Notes under the pieces: generated by a model
Told to the model about the DNA's origin: nothing
Database searches by the model: none
What the model saw: the letters and a program-made list of their open reading frames with translations, nothing else
Assembly: GCF_005938125.1 (NCBI RefSeq)
Contig: NZ_VCQN01000003.1
Location: forward strand, 124,001 to 188,000
Reading direction: 5' to 3'
Source: Bacillus sp. BHET2
GTDB taxonomy: Bacteria; Bacillota; Bacilli; Bacillales; Bacillaceae_B
Length of the DNA: 64,000 nt
Made by a program: the position numbers and the translations under genes
In this document: positions 16,956 through 24,674 of the stretch, in pieces
Numbering within the stretch: the stretch's first letter is position 1
Layout of the letters: every line of letters begins with the position of its first letter

Positions 16956-16987
16956 CATCCATGAGGAAGGCGAGGATTCACGTATGA
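16940..16987 (+). CDS. Possible 15-aa leader peptide coupled to the aminotransferase
   Basis: GGAGGT at 16924-16929 is followed after 10 nt by GTG and a frame MSQPPSSMRKARIHV ending in TGA at 16985-16987. The stop overlaps the aminotransferase ATG (16984) as ATGA, the layout used for translational coupling. The start lies in the 3' arm of the hairpin at 16848-16954. Evidence is positional only; no peptide family is known to me. Confidence 0.35.
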   Translation: MSQPPSSMRKARIHV

Positions 16988-18093
16988 CATTAAAGTTCAA
17001 GACAAAAGAAGCGGTCACACATATCGCTCCATATGTGCTTGGGAAGACGCTTTTAGACTTACAGAAGGAGCATGGTCTAAGCTCAATCAGGAAGCTATCA
17101 GAAAATGAAAACATATATGGCTGTTCCCCAAAAGTGAAACAGTGGTTTAAAGAAAACGGAAGCGACCTGTTTCTGTATCCAGACGGAGCTGCCGTCGACC
17201 TTAGTGAAAAGGTATCAACATTTTTAGGGGTTACGAAAGAACAGCTCGTATTTGGAAATGGATCCGATGAGGTCATCCGACTGTTGACGAGGGCGTATTT
17301 GAGCAGCGGCGAAGAAGCCATCATGGCCGATGTGACCTTTCCGAGGTATGAAACCAATGTGCTTATCGAAGGCGGCTCCCCTGTTATCGTTCCTCTCGTA
17401 GATGGTACCCATGACTTACAAGGGATGTATGAGGCGATCACGAAGGAAACGAAACTGATTTTTGTGTGCAACCCGAATAACCCCACTGGAACAATTGTCG
17501 GGAAGAAAGAGCTCTTGCAATTTATCGAGAGTGTGCCGCCGCATATCTTGGTGGTGGTGGATGAAGCCTATATGGAATATGTCACAACCGATGATTATTT
17601 AGAAACCCTGCCTCTTCTTTCTGCATTCGAAAACCTGATCGTCCTTAGAACATTTTCGAAGATATATGGCCTAGCCGGTTTAAGGGTGGGGTTCGGTGTT
17701 ATGAATGCAGAAATTGCTGAGCAGCTCCGGAAAGTGAAAGATGTATTCAATGTGAATACGGTTGCTCAGAAGTCAGCGGTCATCGCCCTTACTGATCAAG
17801 CATTTATTAGGGAGTGTACTCATAAGAATGAGCAGGGTCGCCTCTTTTTAGAGCGGGAGTTTGACCGGTTGGGCATTTCCTATTTCCCGTCTCAATCAAA
17901 CTTTATCATGGTAGATACGGGTTTGAATGGAGACACGGTGTCATATGAGCTTGTGAAAAGGGGGCTCGTCGTACGTTCAGGGACTCTCCTCGGATATCCG
18001 ACAACCGTCAGAGTCACTGTTGGAACGGAAGAGGATAATGAAAGATTCATTGATGGGCTAGAAGAGATTTTACGAAATGAAGGGGTGAACTAA
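16984..18093 (+). CDS. HisC-like aromatic aminotransferase (class I/II)
   Basis: A 369-residue PLP enzyme of the histidinol-phosphate aminotransferase subfamily: KLSENENIYGCSPK, CNPNNPTGT, VVDEAYMEY and the PLP Lys226 in RTFSKIYGLAGLRVGF. Bacillus HisC homologues also transaminate tyrosine and phenylalanine. Placed directly after HPPD, it is likely to supply 4-hydroxyphenylpyruvate from tyrosine. The start at 16984 matches the family and follows GAGGAAGGCGAGG. An in-frame ATG at 16861 with AGGGGG upstream would add 41 residues, but that region forms the hairpin. Confidence 0.85.
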   Translation: MTLKFKTKEAVTHIAPYVLGKTLLDLQKEHGLSSIRKLSENENIYGCSPKVKQWFKENGSDLFLYPDGAAVDLSEKVSTFLGVTKEQLVFGNGSDEVIRLLTRAYLSSGEEAIMADVTFPRYETNVLIEGGSPVIVPLVDGTHDLQGMYEAITKETKLIFVCNPNNPTGTIVGKKELLQFIESVPPHILVVVDEAYMEYVTTDDYLETLPLLSAFENLIVLRTFSKIYGLAGLRVGFGVMNAEIAEQLRKVKDVFNVNTVAQKSAVIALTDQAFIRECTHKNEQGRLFLEREFDRLGISYFPSQSNFIMVDTGLNGDTVSYELVKRGLVVRSGTLLGYPTTVRVTVGTEEDNERFIDGLEEILRNEGVN

Positions 18094-18705
18094 ATGGATA
18101 TCAAACCCCAGTCTTTAGAATGGCAGGCTGCCTATAAATTAATGATTGGTTCGATTTTGCCCCGCCCGATTGCTTTTGTTTCATCCCTTGATGAAGAAGG
18201 AAATGCGAATTTGGCACCTTACAGCTTTTTTACTGCGATTTGCGCCGATCCAATGCTCGTTTGCTTCTCGCCTATGAGAAGAGGGAAGGACGGCAGTAAG
18301 AAGGATACTCTTGAGAATATCGAGAGAACGAAGGAATTCGTCATTAATATCGTCAGCGAAGAGTTTGTGGAGGAAATGAATAACTGTGCTATTGAATTTG
18401 AACCGGACATTGATGAATTCCAACAGGTCGGGCTGACGAAGAAAGAGTCGGTCTCAGTAAAGCCTCCTGGAGTATTTGAAAGCAAGGTTCAATTGGAATG
18501 CGTTCTTCATGAGGTTCTTCATTTCGGCGACCATCCTGGGGCAGGAAGCCTTGTTATCGGGAAGGTAGAATGTGTGAGAATCAATGATGAACTCTACTAC
18601 GATGGGAAAATAGATTCAGAGAAACTCAAGCCGGTTGGAAGACTTGCCGGTCAAATGTACACGAAACCACTATCCGATTCATTTGAATTGATTCGAAAAA
18701 GGTGA
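18094..18705 (+). CDS. Flavin reductase-like domain protein
   Basis: A 203-residue split-barrel flavoprotein of the flavin_reduct family (PF01613), with SILPRPIAFVSSLDEEGNANLAPYSFFTAI and KDTLENIERTKEFVINIV. It begins directly after the aminotransferase stop and 6 bp before the fumarylacetoacetase-like gene, so it belongs to the tyrosine operon. Related proteins bind FMN; several are reductase partners of oxygenases. No separate flavin monooxygenase is seen here, so its role is unknown. It occupies the place where a maleylacetoacetate isomerase gene would be expected. Confidence 0.8.
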   Translation: MDIKPQSLEWQAAYKLMIGSILPRPIAFVSSLDEEGNANLAPYSFFTAICADPMLVCFSPMRRGKDGSKKDTLENIERTKEFVINIVSEEFVEEMNNCAIEFEPDIDEFQQVGLTKKESVSVKPPGVFESKVQLECVLHEVLHFGDHPGAGSLVIGKVECVRINDELYYDGKIDSEKLKPVGRLAGQMYTKPLSDSFELIRKR

Positions 18706-18711
18706 TGACAC

Positions 18712-19695
18712 GTGAAGCTGGTTAGTTTTGTAAAAGAAGGAGAAGTAAGGGCAGGGATTATTCAGGATGAACACGTAGCAGATCTCCATGTTGTAAGTGG
18801 CGGGTCCCTTCCTCAAGACATGTTATCTATGATTGCGCTCGGTGAAGAAGGACTGAGAAGGATGAAGTCGATCGGTCCCTTTTCTGAAACAGATGAGGGA
18901 GTGCATTCATTACGTGATGTCACACTGAAGGCACCGATCCCAAGGCCATTCAGCATACGGGATTTCTATGCGTTCGAAGAGCATGTGAAAACGGCACGAA
19001 AACGGAGGGGACTGGACGTTGTGCCTGAATGGTATGATATTCCCGTTTTCTATTTCACGAATCATTTAGCAGTAAGGGGTCCTCTCGATTTCATCGAAAA
19101 GCCGGCTGACTGTGAGTGGCTGGATTATGAATTAGAAATCGCCTGCGTGATTGGGAAAGAAGGAAAAAACATTTCAAAAGAAGACGCAGAAGACTATATA
19201 TACGGTTATTTCATCATGAACGACTGGAGTGCAAGAGACATTCAGAAGCATGAAATGAAAGTAGGGCTTGGTCCCGCAAAAGGAAAAGATTTTGCCACAT
19301 CAATCGGTCCTTATGTAGTGACGAAGGATGAACTGGAAGTCTATCGCAAGGGCGACCGATTTGACCTGACAATGTCTGCGAAAGTGAATGGGAAACTCCT
19401 TTCACGAGGAAATTATCAGGATATCCATTATACATTTGCTGACATGATCGAACGCGCCTCGAAAGACGTCACCCTTTATCCAGGGGAAGTGATTGGATCC
19501 GGTACTGTAGGAACAGGATGCATCTTAGAACTTGGTCCAGAGAAACACCCTTGGCTAAAGCCTGGGGATATGGTGGAATTAGAGATTACGGGACTAGGAG
19601 TTTTGAGGAATACGATTGCAAAGAGAAGAGAGGAGGAAGACCATGTACTATCGTCAAATGGGGAAAATACCTCACAAACGTCACACCATGTTTAA
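18712..19695 (+). CDS. Fumarylacetoacetate hydrolase-family protein
   Basis: A 327-residue protein with the FAH-fold core: DYELEIACVIGKEGKNI, MNDWSARDIQ with GPAKGKDFATSIGP, and GEVIGSGTVGTGC. It starts at GTG after AAAAGGTGATG. In the homogentisate pathway FAH hydrolyses fumarylacetoacetate to fumarate and acetoacetate. Because no maleylacetoacetate isomerase is encoded nearby, this enzyme may act on maleylacetoacetate directly. The last ~18 codons overlap hmgA by 53 bp. Confidence 0.88.
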   Translation: MKLVSFVKEGEVRAGIIQDEHVADLHVVSGGSLPQDMLSMIALGEEGLRRMKSIGPFSETDEGVHSLRDVTLKAPIPRPFSIRDFYAFEEHVKTARKRRGLDVVPEWYDIPVFYFTNHLAVRGPLDFIEKPADCEWLDYELEIACVIGKEGKNISKEDAEDYIYGYFIMNDWSARDIQKHEMKVGLGPAKGKDFATSIGPYVVTKDELEVYRKGDRFDLTMSAKVNGKLLSRGNYQDIHYTFADMIERASKDVTLYPGEVIGSGTVGTGCILELGPEKHPWLKPGDMVELEITGLGVLRNTIAKRREEEDHVLSSNGENTSQTSHHV

Positions 19696-20788
19696 AAAAG
19701 AGGACGGCACGCTTTACAGAGAGCAGGTCATGGGAACGAAAGGGTTCTCGGGTACACAGTCGATTCTGTATCATCATCACTTGCCGACCGCCGTGGCGAA
19801 AACGGAGTATTTAGGGAACTATCTACCGGAATTCGAGGAAGACGGTGCTCTTCGTCATCGACATTTCTTCACGGACAAAGTCGAGAGGAAGGGATGTGCC
19901 TTAAAAGGCCGGGAGTACTTACTAGGTAACTCGGATCTTTTGATCGGAACAGCTCTTGTCACGGAAGAGATGACAAGCTTTTACCGGAATGGTGACGGGG
20001 ATGAAATGCTTTACATCCATTTTGGTAAAGGGAAAGTCGAGACGATGTTCGGAACGATCACCTATGGAAAAGGAGATTATGTGGTGATCCCGATTGGCAC
20101 GATTTACCGTGTCGTTCCTGAACAGGAAACGAAAATGCTCATCGTCGAATCCTTTAGCCAAATCACGACTCCCCGCCGTTATCGTAATGAGTATGGACAG
20201 TTATTGGAGCACAGTCCGTTTTGTGAAAGGGATCTGCGCGGGCCAGAACAGCTTGCAACCAAGAATGAGGAAGGCGAATTCGAAGTGATCACTAAGTCAA
20301 GAGGGGCGCTTCACTCGCATCTGTTAACTCATCATCCACTGGACGTAGTCGGTTGGGATGGCTATTTGTATCCATGGGTATTTAATATTGAGGATTTCGA
20401 ACCGATCACCGGACGTGTGCATCAGCCGCCGCCCGTCCATCAAACGTTTGAAGGACATAACTTTGTCGTGTGTTCATTCGTACCAAGATTATATGACTAT
20501 CACCCTGAGTCGATTCCTGCTCCTTATAATCATAGCAATGTGAACAGTGATGAGCTGCTGTACTATGTTGAAGGTAACTTCATGAGCAGAAAGGGAATCA
20601 AGGAAGGGTCGATTACCCTTCACCCGAGCGGTATTCCACACGGTCCTCATCCAGGAACGACAGAAGCAAGTATCGGGAAAAAAGAAACCTTGGAGCTCGC
20701 TGTCATGATTGATACCTTCAAACCGTTGAAGATTGTCAAGAAAGCAAAGGACGTGGAAGATCCCAATTATATGTTTACGTGGGTGTGA
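19643..20788 (+). CDS. hmgA: Homogentisate 1,2-dioxygenase
   Basis: A 381-residue cupin-type dioxygenase opening the homogentisate ring to maleylacetoacetate. It starts YYRQMGKIPHKRHTMF, has the core DVVGWDGYLYPWVFNIEDFE and QPPPVHQTFEG, and ends with the iron-ligand region LLYYVEGNFMSRKG / LHPSGIPHGPHPG. The ATG at 19643 follows AGAGGAGGAAGA; a TTG at 19616 would add nine residues but overlaps that site. It overlaps the FAH-like gene by 53 bp, an unusually long overlap for this window. It is the last gene of the tyrosine operon. Confidence 0.93.
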   Translation: MYYRQMGKIPHKRHTMFKKEDGTLYREQVMGTKGFSGTQSILYHHHLPTAVAKTEYLGNYLPEFEEDGALRHRHFFTDKVERKGCALKGREYLLGNSDLLIGTALVTEEMTSFYRNGDGDEMLYIHFGKGKVETMFGTITYGKGDYVVIPIGTIYRVVPEQETKMLIVESFSQITTPRRYRNEYGQLLEHSPFCERDLRGPEQLATKNEEGEFEVITKSRGALHSHLLTHHPLDVVGWDGYLYPWVFNIEDFEPITGRVHQPPPVHQTFEGHNFVVCSFVPRLYDYHPESIPAPYNHSNVNSDELLYYVEGNFMSRKGIKEGSITLHPSGIPHGPHPGTTEASIGKKETLELAVMIDTFKPLKIVKKAKDVEDPNYMFTWV

Positions 20789-20791
20789 AGT

Positions 20792-20842
20792 AAGAATCAA
20801 TCCAACGACCATCTGGTTGTTTGGGTTGATTCTTTTTTTATT
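20792..20842 (+). terminator. Terminator of the tyrosine operon
   Basis: AGAATCAATCCAAC pairs with GTTTGGGTTGATTCT and runs into a T-stretch. Between 20843 and 21253 (AT-rich) nothing recognisable was seen. Confidence 0.85.
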
Positions 20843-21253
20843 TGTATAGAGTTTAAAAAAGGGTCAAGTAATTGTTGGGAGAAAAAGTTCTTCATGAAAA
20901 AAGATTCATCTTATAGAAACAAAAGTAAATATTCATAGGTTCCAAGGGGTTACGGAATAGAAGGGAAATAGCGTTTATATTGAAGCCAATTCCTATTGTC
21001 GATCATTATTCCAGTTTAATTAACATGCATTCCATCTATTTACATAGAAAACTGCATTCTCAATTATGAATAATTAGTGAGAATAAATCAGTTATATACG
21101 CACAGGTCTAAACTCCCCAAACCCCTATTCCCATAGGATTTTGTCGAAAAATATTATTTAGAAATTCTAAGCAAGTAAGAAGCGCAATCCTCCCTTTTAA
21201 ATAAAAAAATCCCAAAATATTTTTTCATCCAACAAACTTGATAAGGACAAAGA

Positions 21254-21267
21254 TGTAAGCGTTTACT
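21254..21267. promoter_or_regulatory. cre (CcpA site) upstream of the ilvE promoter
   Basis: TGTAAGCGTTTACT is a near-perfect catabolite-responsive element. It lies about 47 bp upstream of the -35, too far for simple repression. In B. subtilis CcpA activates the ilv-leu operon from a cre at a comparable upstream distance, so activation is the likely effect here. Confidence 0.75.
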
Positions 21268-21313
21268 TATAATCAGATTAATCTAAATAGTCAAACAATT
21301 TACAAAAAGCCTG

Positions 21314-21342
21314 TTGACCTACTCAGGAAACGGGAGTAATAT
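21314..21342 (+). promoter_or_regulatory. Sigma-A promoter of the ilv-leu operon
   Basis: TTGACC (21314-21319), an exact 17-bp spacer and TAATAT (21337-21342). The inferred untranslated leader is about 155 nt and contains the small hairpin CTGAAG/CTTCAG (from 21429) but no T-box. Confidence 0.8.
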
Positions 21343-21504
21343 TGTCCTCAATAAAAAAATCTTAGGCAGCGGGATGCGGTGGTAACAACTTTCTCTGACC
21401 TGCAGCTGAATAGGTTCCAATAAATCTGAAGAAGTAATTCCTTCAGTGCAAAAGTTAAATTCGGAATATTCAAATAAATTAATGACACGAAAGGAATGAT
21501 TAAC

Positions 21505-22404
21505 ATGAACGAACAGTGGATCTACTTAGACGGACAATTTGTAAAAAAAGAAGACGCAGTTGTTTCTGTGTACGACCATGGTTTTCTTTATGGAGATGGA
21601 GTGTTCGAAGGGATTCGAATGTACGATGGGAATGTATTCCGTCTGGAAGAACATGTTGATCGCCTTTATGACTCTGCAAAGTCCATCATGTTGCATATTG
21701 AAGTCTCGAAACAAGAGATGAGTGACATTATCGTTGATACATTGAAGAAGAATCAGCTAGAAAATGCCTACATACGTGTGGTTATTTCTAGAGGTGTTGG
21801 GAACTTGGGGTTGGATCCATTTACTTGTAGAAAGCCACAAATCATCGTCATTGCCGAACAATTGGCCTTGTTCCCTAAGAGCTTATACGAAACGGGCATC
21901 GATATCGTTACGGTGGCGAGCCGCCGAAATCGTGCGGATGTTCTGTCGCCAAAGGTTAAATCTTTAAACTACTTAAATAACATTCTCGTTAAGATCGAAG
22001 CGAACCTTGCTGGTGTAAGTGAAGCGTTGATGCTGAACGATCAAGGATATGTAGCAGAAGGATCTGCGGATAACATCTTTATTGTGAAAAAAGGAAAGAT
22101 CCTGACGCCTCCTGGATATGTAGGGGCACTTGAAGGAATCACCCGAAATGCCATCATCGAAATTGCCGAGAAATTAGGCTTCAAGATGAAAGAAGAAGTC
22201 TTCACACGTCATGATGTATATACGGCAGATGAAGTGTTCTTAACCGGTACAGCCGCAGAAGTCATTGCAGTTGTGAAGGTTGACGGCCGGGTAATCGGTG
22301 AAGGAAAACCTGGGAAGTATACAACCCAATTATTACAGGAGTTCAGAGACACTGTCACGCAGGATGGAAGAAAAGTTTACAAACAAAATGCTCAAGTTGG
22401 CTAA
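21505..22404 (+). CDS. ilvE: Branched-chain amino acid aminotransferase
   Basis: A 299-residue fold-type IV PLP enzyme: VYDHGFLYGDGVFEGIRMY at the N-terminus, PLP Lys152 in SPKVKSLNYLNN, and EGSADNIFIV plus FLTGTAAEV further on. It performs the last step of Leu, Ile and Val synthesis with glutamate. The start is placed at 21505 because AAAGGA (21490-21495) is correctly spaced from it; the in-frame ATG at 21496 abuts that site. It is first in the operon, 15 bp before ilvD. Confidence 0.93.
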   Translation: MNEQWIYLDGQFVKKEDAVVSVYDHGFLYGDGVFEGIRMYDGNVFRLEEHVDRLYDSAKSIMLHIEVSKQEMSDIIVDTLKKNQLENAYIRVVISRGVGNLGLDPFTCRKPQIIVIAEQLALFPKSLYETGIDIVTVASRRNRADVLSPKVKSLNYLNNILVKIEANLAGVSEALMLNDQGYVAEGSADNIFIVKKGKILTPPGYVGALEGITRNAIIEIAEKLGFKMKEEVFTRHDVYTADEVFLTGTAAEVIAVVKVDGRVIGEGKPGKYTTQLLQEFRDTVTQDGRKVYKQNAQVG

Positions 22405-22419
22405 GTTGGAGGTGATGAC

Positions 22420-24087
22420 GTGCGAAGTGACATGATCAAGAAAGGAATCGACCGGGCTCCCCATCGCAGCTTACTTTATGCAACGGGGGTAAAGCTTGAA
22501 GACATGGAGAAGCCATTTATCGGGGTGTGTAACTCTTATATCGATATCATTCCCGGTCACATGCATTTAAACGGATTTGCACAAGTGGTGAAAGAAGCAA
22601 TTCGAGAAGCAGGTGGGATCCCATTCGAGTTCAATACGATCGGCGTTGACGACGGGATTGCTATGGGGCATATCGGGATGAGGTACTCATTGCCAAGTCG
22701 CGAACTGATTGCAGACTCAGCAGAAACCGTCATCAACGCCCACTGGTTCGACGGAGTGTTCTACATTCCTAACTGCGACAAGATTACACCGGGAATGCTT
22801 ATGGCATCGGTTCGAACGAATGTCCCTTCCGTTTTCGTATCGGGAGGGCCGATGGAAGCGGGGGTTTCCAGTGAAGGGAAGCCATTATCACTCGTATCCG
22901 TTTTCGAAGGGGTCGGTGCCCATCAGTCAGGTAGAATGACGGCAGAACAGCTTCTCGATATTGAGGCCAATGCCTGTCCGACATGTGGATCATGCTCAGG
23001 AATGTTCACAGCGAATTCCATGAATTCGCTGATGGAGATGCTCGGAATGGCTCCACCGGGGAATGGGACGATTGTTGCCACATCTGAAGAGCGGCATCAG
23101 CTAATCAAGGATGCAGCCAAATATTTAGTAGAAATGGTCAAGAAGGATATCAAACCAAGAGACATCATAACGGAAGACACCATCGATGATGCATTCGCTT
23201 TGGATATGGCAATGGGGGGATCAACCAATACCGTCCTCCATACATTAGCAATAGCCAATGAAGCGGAAATCGATTACGACATAAACCGGATTAATAAAGT
23301 TGCTGAGCGTGTTCCGTACTTATCCAAAATAAGCCCGGCCTCAGATTATTCCATGCAGGATGTTCACAATGCCGGAGGGGTCAGCGCCATCATTAAAGAG
23401 CTGTGTGAAATGGAAGCTGTCCACAAAGATCGAATCACGGTAACTGGAAAATCTCTTTATGAAAATGTGAAGGATTCTCATATTCAAAATGATGACGTTA
23501 TCCGTAGCAGAGAAAACGCCCACAGCCCCGTCGGAGGATTATCTGTCCTCTTCGGGAATATCGCCCCAAACGGAGGAGTCATTAAGGTAGGGGCAGTTGA
23601 TCCTTCCATTAAAACATTTATGGGAGAAGCGATTATATACGAGTCCCAGGATGATGCACTTGCAGGCATTGAAAGCGGTGAAGTGAAAGAAGGGCATGTA
23701 GTAGTGATCAGATATGAAGGACCAAAAGGCGGTCCGGGAATGCCTGAGATGCTTGCCCCAACGGCAGCTATTGCAGGACGGGGATTGGAAAAGAAAGTGG
23801 CACTCATGACAGACGGAAGATTTTCAGGAGCTTCTAGAGGCATTTCAATCGGTCATGTGTCGCCGGAAGCGGCTGAGGGAGGTCCCATCGGTGTGGTTGA
23901 AAATGGGGACCCCATCTTCATTGATCTCACGAATCGGACGATTTCCTTGATGATTTCAGAAACAGAACTACAGTTCAGACAGAAGGAATGGGTACAGCCT
24001 CCTCCTAAGATCAAAAAAGGCTACCTGGCACGCTATGCCAAACTTGTAACGTCAGCTAGTACAGGCGGGGTTTTGAAAACAGAATAG
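22420..24087 (+). CDS. ilvD: Dihydroxy-acid dehydratase
   Basis: A 555-residue IlvD/Edd enzyme with a GTG start after GGAGGTGATGAC. Cluster cysteines are in [11 protein letters not shown] and [18 protein letters not shown]. The C-terminus carries [12 protein letters not shown] and [11 protein letters not shown]. It dehydrates the dihydroxy-acid precursors of valine and isoleucine using an iron-sulfur cluster. Only ilvE and ilvD precede the T-box, so they escape its control while the rest of the operon does not. Confidence 0.96.
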   Translation: MRSDMIKKGIDRAPHRSLLYATGVKLEDMEKPFIGVCNSYIDIIPGHMHLNGFAQVVKEAIREAGGIPFEFNTIGVDDGIAMGHIGMRYSLPSRELIADSAETVINAHWFDGVFYIPNCDKITPGMLMASVRTNVPSVFVSGGPMEAGVSSEGKPLSLVSVFEGVGAHQSGRMTAEQLLDIEANACPTCGSCSGMFTANSMNSLMEMLGMAPPGNGTIVATSEERHQLIKDAAKYLVEMVKKDIKPRDIITEDTIDDAFALDMAMGGSTNTVLHTLAIANEAEIDYDINRINKVAERVPYLSKISPASDYSMQDVHNAGGVSAIIKELCEMEAVHKDRITVTGKSLYENVKDSHIQNDDVIRSRENAHSPVGGLSVLFGNIAPNGGVIKVGAVDPSIKTFMGEAIIYESQDDALAGIESGEVKEGHVVVIRYEGPKGGPGMPEMLAPTAAIAGRGLEKKVALMTDGRFSGASRGISIGHVSPEAAEGGPIGVVENGDPIFIDLTNRTISLMISETELQFRQKEWVQPPPKIKKGYLARYAKLVTSASTGGVLKTE

Positions 24088-24111
24088 AGTAAAAGCGTTG
24101 AAGAGGTAAAA

Positions 24112-24390
24112 GGGTTGGAACCGTATTTTCAGAGAGCTGGTGGGGCTGCGAACCAGTAATACTCCCAATACCGACATCCCCTCTGAGTATCGTTCTGAAC
24201 GTCTCAAGTAGGAACGATCGAGTAGATCATACTCGTTACAAAAACAAAGGCTGGTGAAACCGACCAGCCTGTAAAGGGAGATGATATCCGTTGTCTCTGA
24301 ATTAGGGTGGTACCGTGGAAAGGAAGAAAGACCTTTTCGCCCCTGCGAAAGATAAATTCTGTCGTAGTGGGTGGAAAGGTCTTTTTTGTA
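24112..24390 (+). ncRNA. T-box leader/attenuator between ilvD and ilvB
   Basis: All parts are visible. A Stem I region holds AGAGAGCTGGTGG and closes at CTCTGAG. A Stem II-like hairpin is CGTTC/GAACG with AGTAGG. Stem III is GGCTGGT/ACCAGCC. The T-box AGGGTGGTACCGTGG is at 24304-24318. The terminator pairs AAAGACCTTTT (24327) with GGAAAGGTCTTTTTT (24373). The specifier is most likely ATC (Ile) at 24176-24178, just before CCCTCTGAG; CTC (Leu) at 24203-24205 is less likely because it falls in Stem II. Uncharged tRNA would permit readthrough into ilvB. Confidence 0.92.
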
Positions 24391-24410
24391 TTGGAAAGTA
24401 GATGCAATAA

Positions 24411-24652
24411 AGCTCCGGCGATTAGAGGTTCGAGGTCATAAATCAATATGCCAAAAAGGCAAGGAACGCCTATCCGGCATATTCGCTTTATGCTTGTCGC
24501 CTCTAATCAAGCCGCCTGCGCTTTTCATATATCCAGCTCCGGCGGCTAGAGGCTCGAGGTCATAAAGCAAATATGCCAAAAAGGCAAAGAAAACGCCTTT
24601 CCGGCATATTCGCTTTATGCTTGTCGCCTCTAATCAAGCCGCCTGCGCTTTT
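24411..24652. repeat. Two diverged copies of the palindromic element, before ilvB
   Basis: Copies at 24411-24525 and 24535-24652 match the 126-bp units at 8379-8756 in layout. Outer arms are GGCGGC/GCCGCC instead of GACGGC/GCCGTC, and inner arms AATATGCC/GGCATATT instead of AACATGCC/GGCATGTT, so pairing is kept by compensatory changes. They lie between the T-box terminator and the ilvB ribosome binding site and would therefore be transcribed in the ilvB mRNA. Confidence 0.88.
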
Positions 24653-24674
24653 AAAATAAGGGAGGAGATAGGCA

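Noticed and set aside
21455-21475. CodY-like sequence AATTCGGAATATTC before ilvE
   Set aside because: Only about 10 of 15 positions match; not enough to claim.
21345-21500. T-box or other riboswitch in the ilvE leader (GCGGTGGTAAC resembles part of a T-box)
   Set aside because: No full T-box sequence, no stem III and no terminator; only a small hairpin is present.
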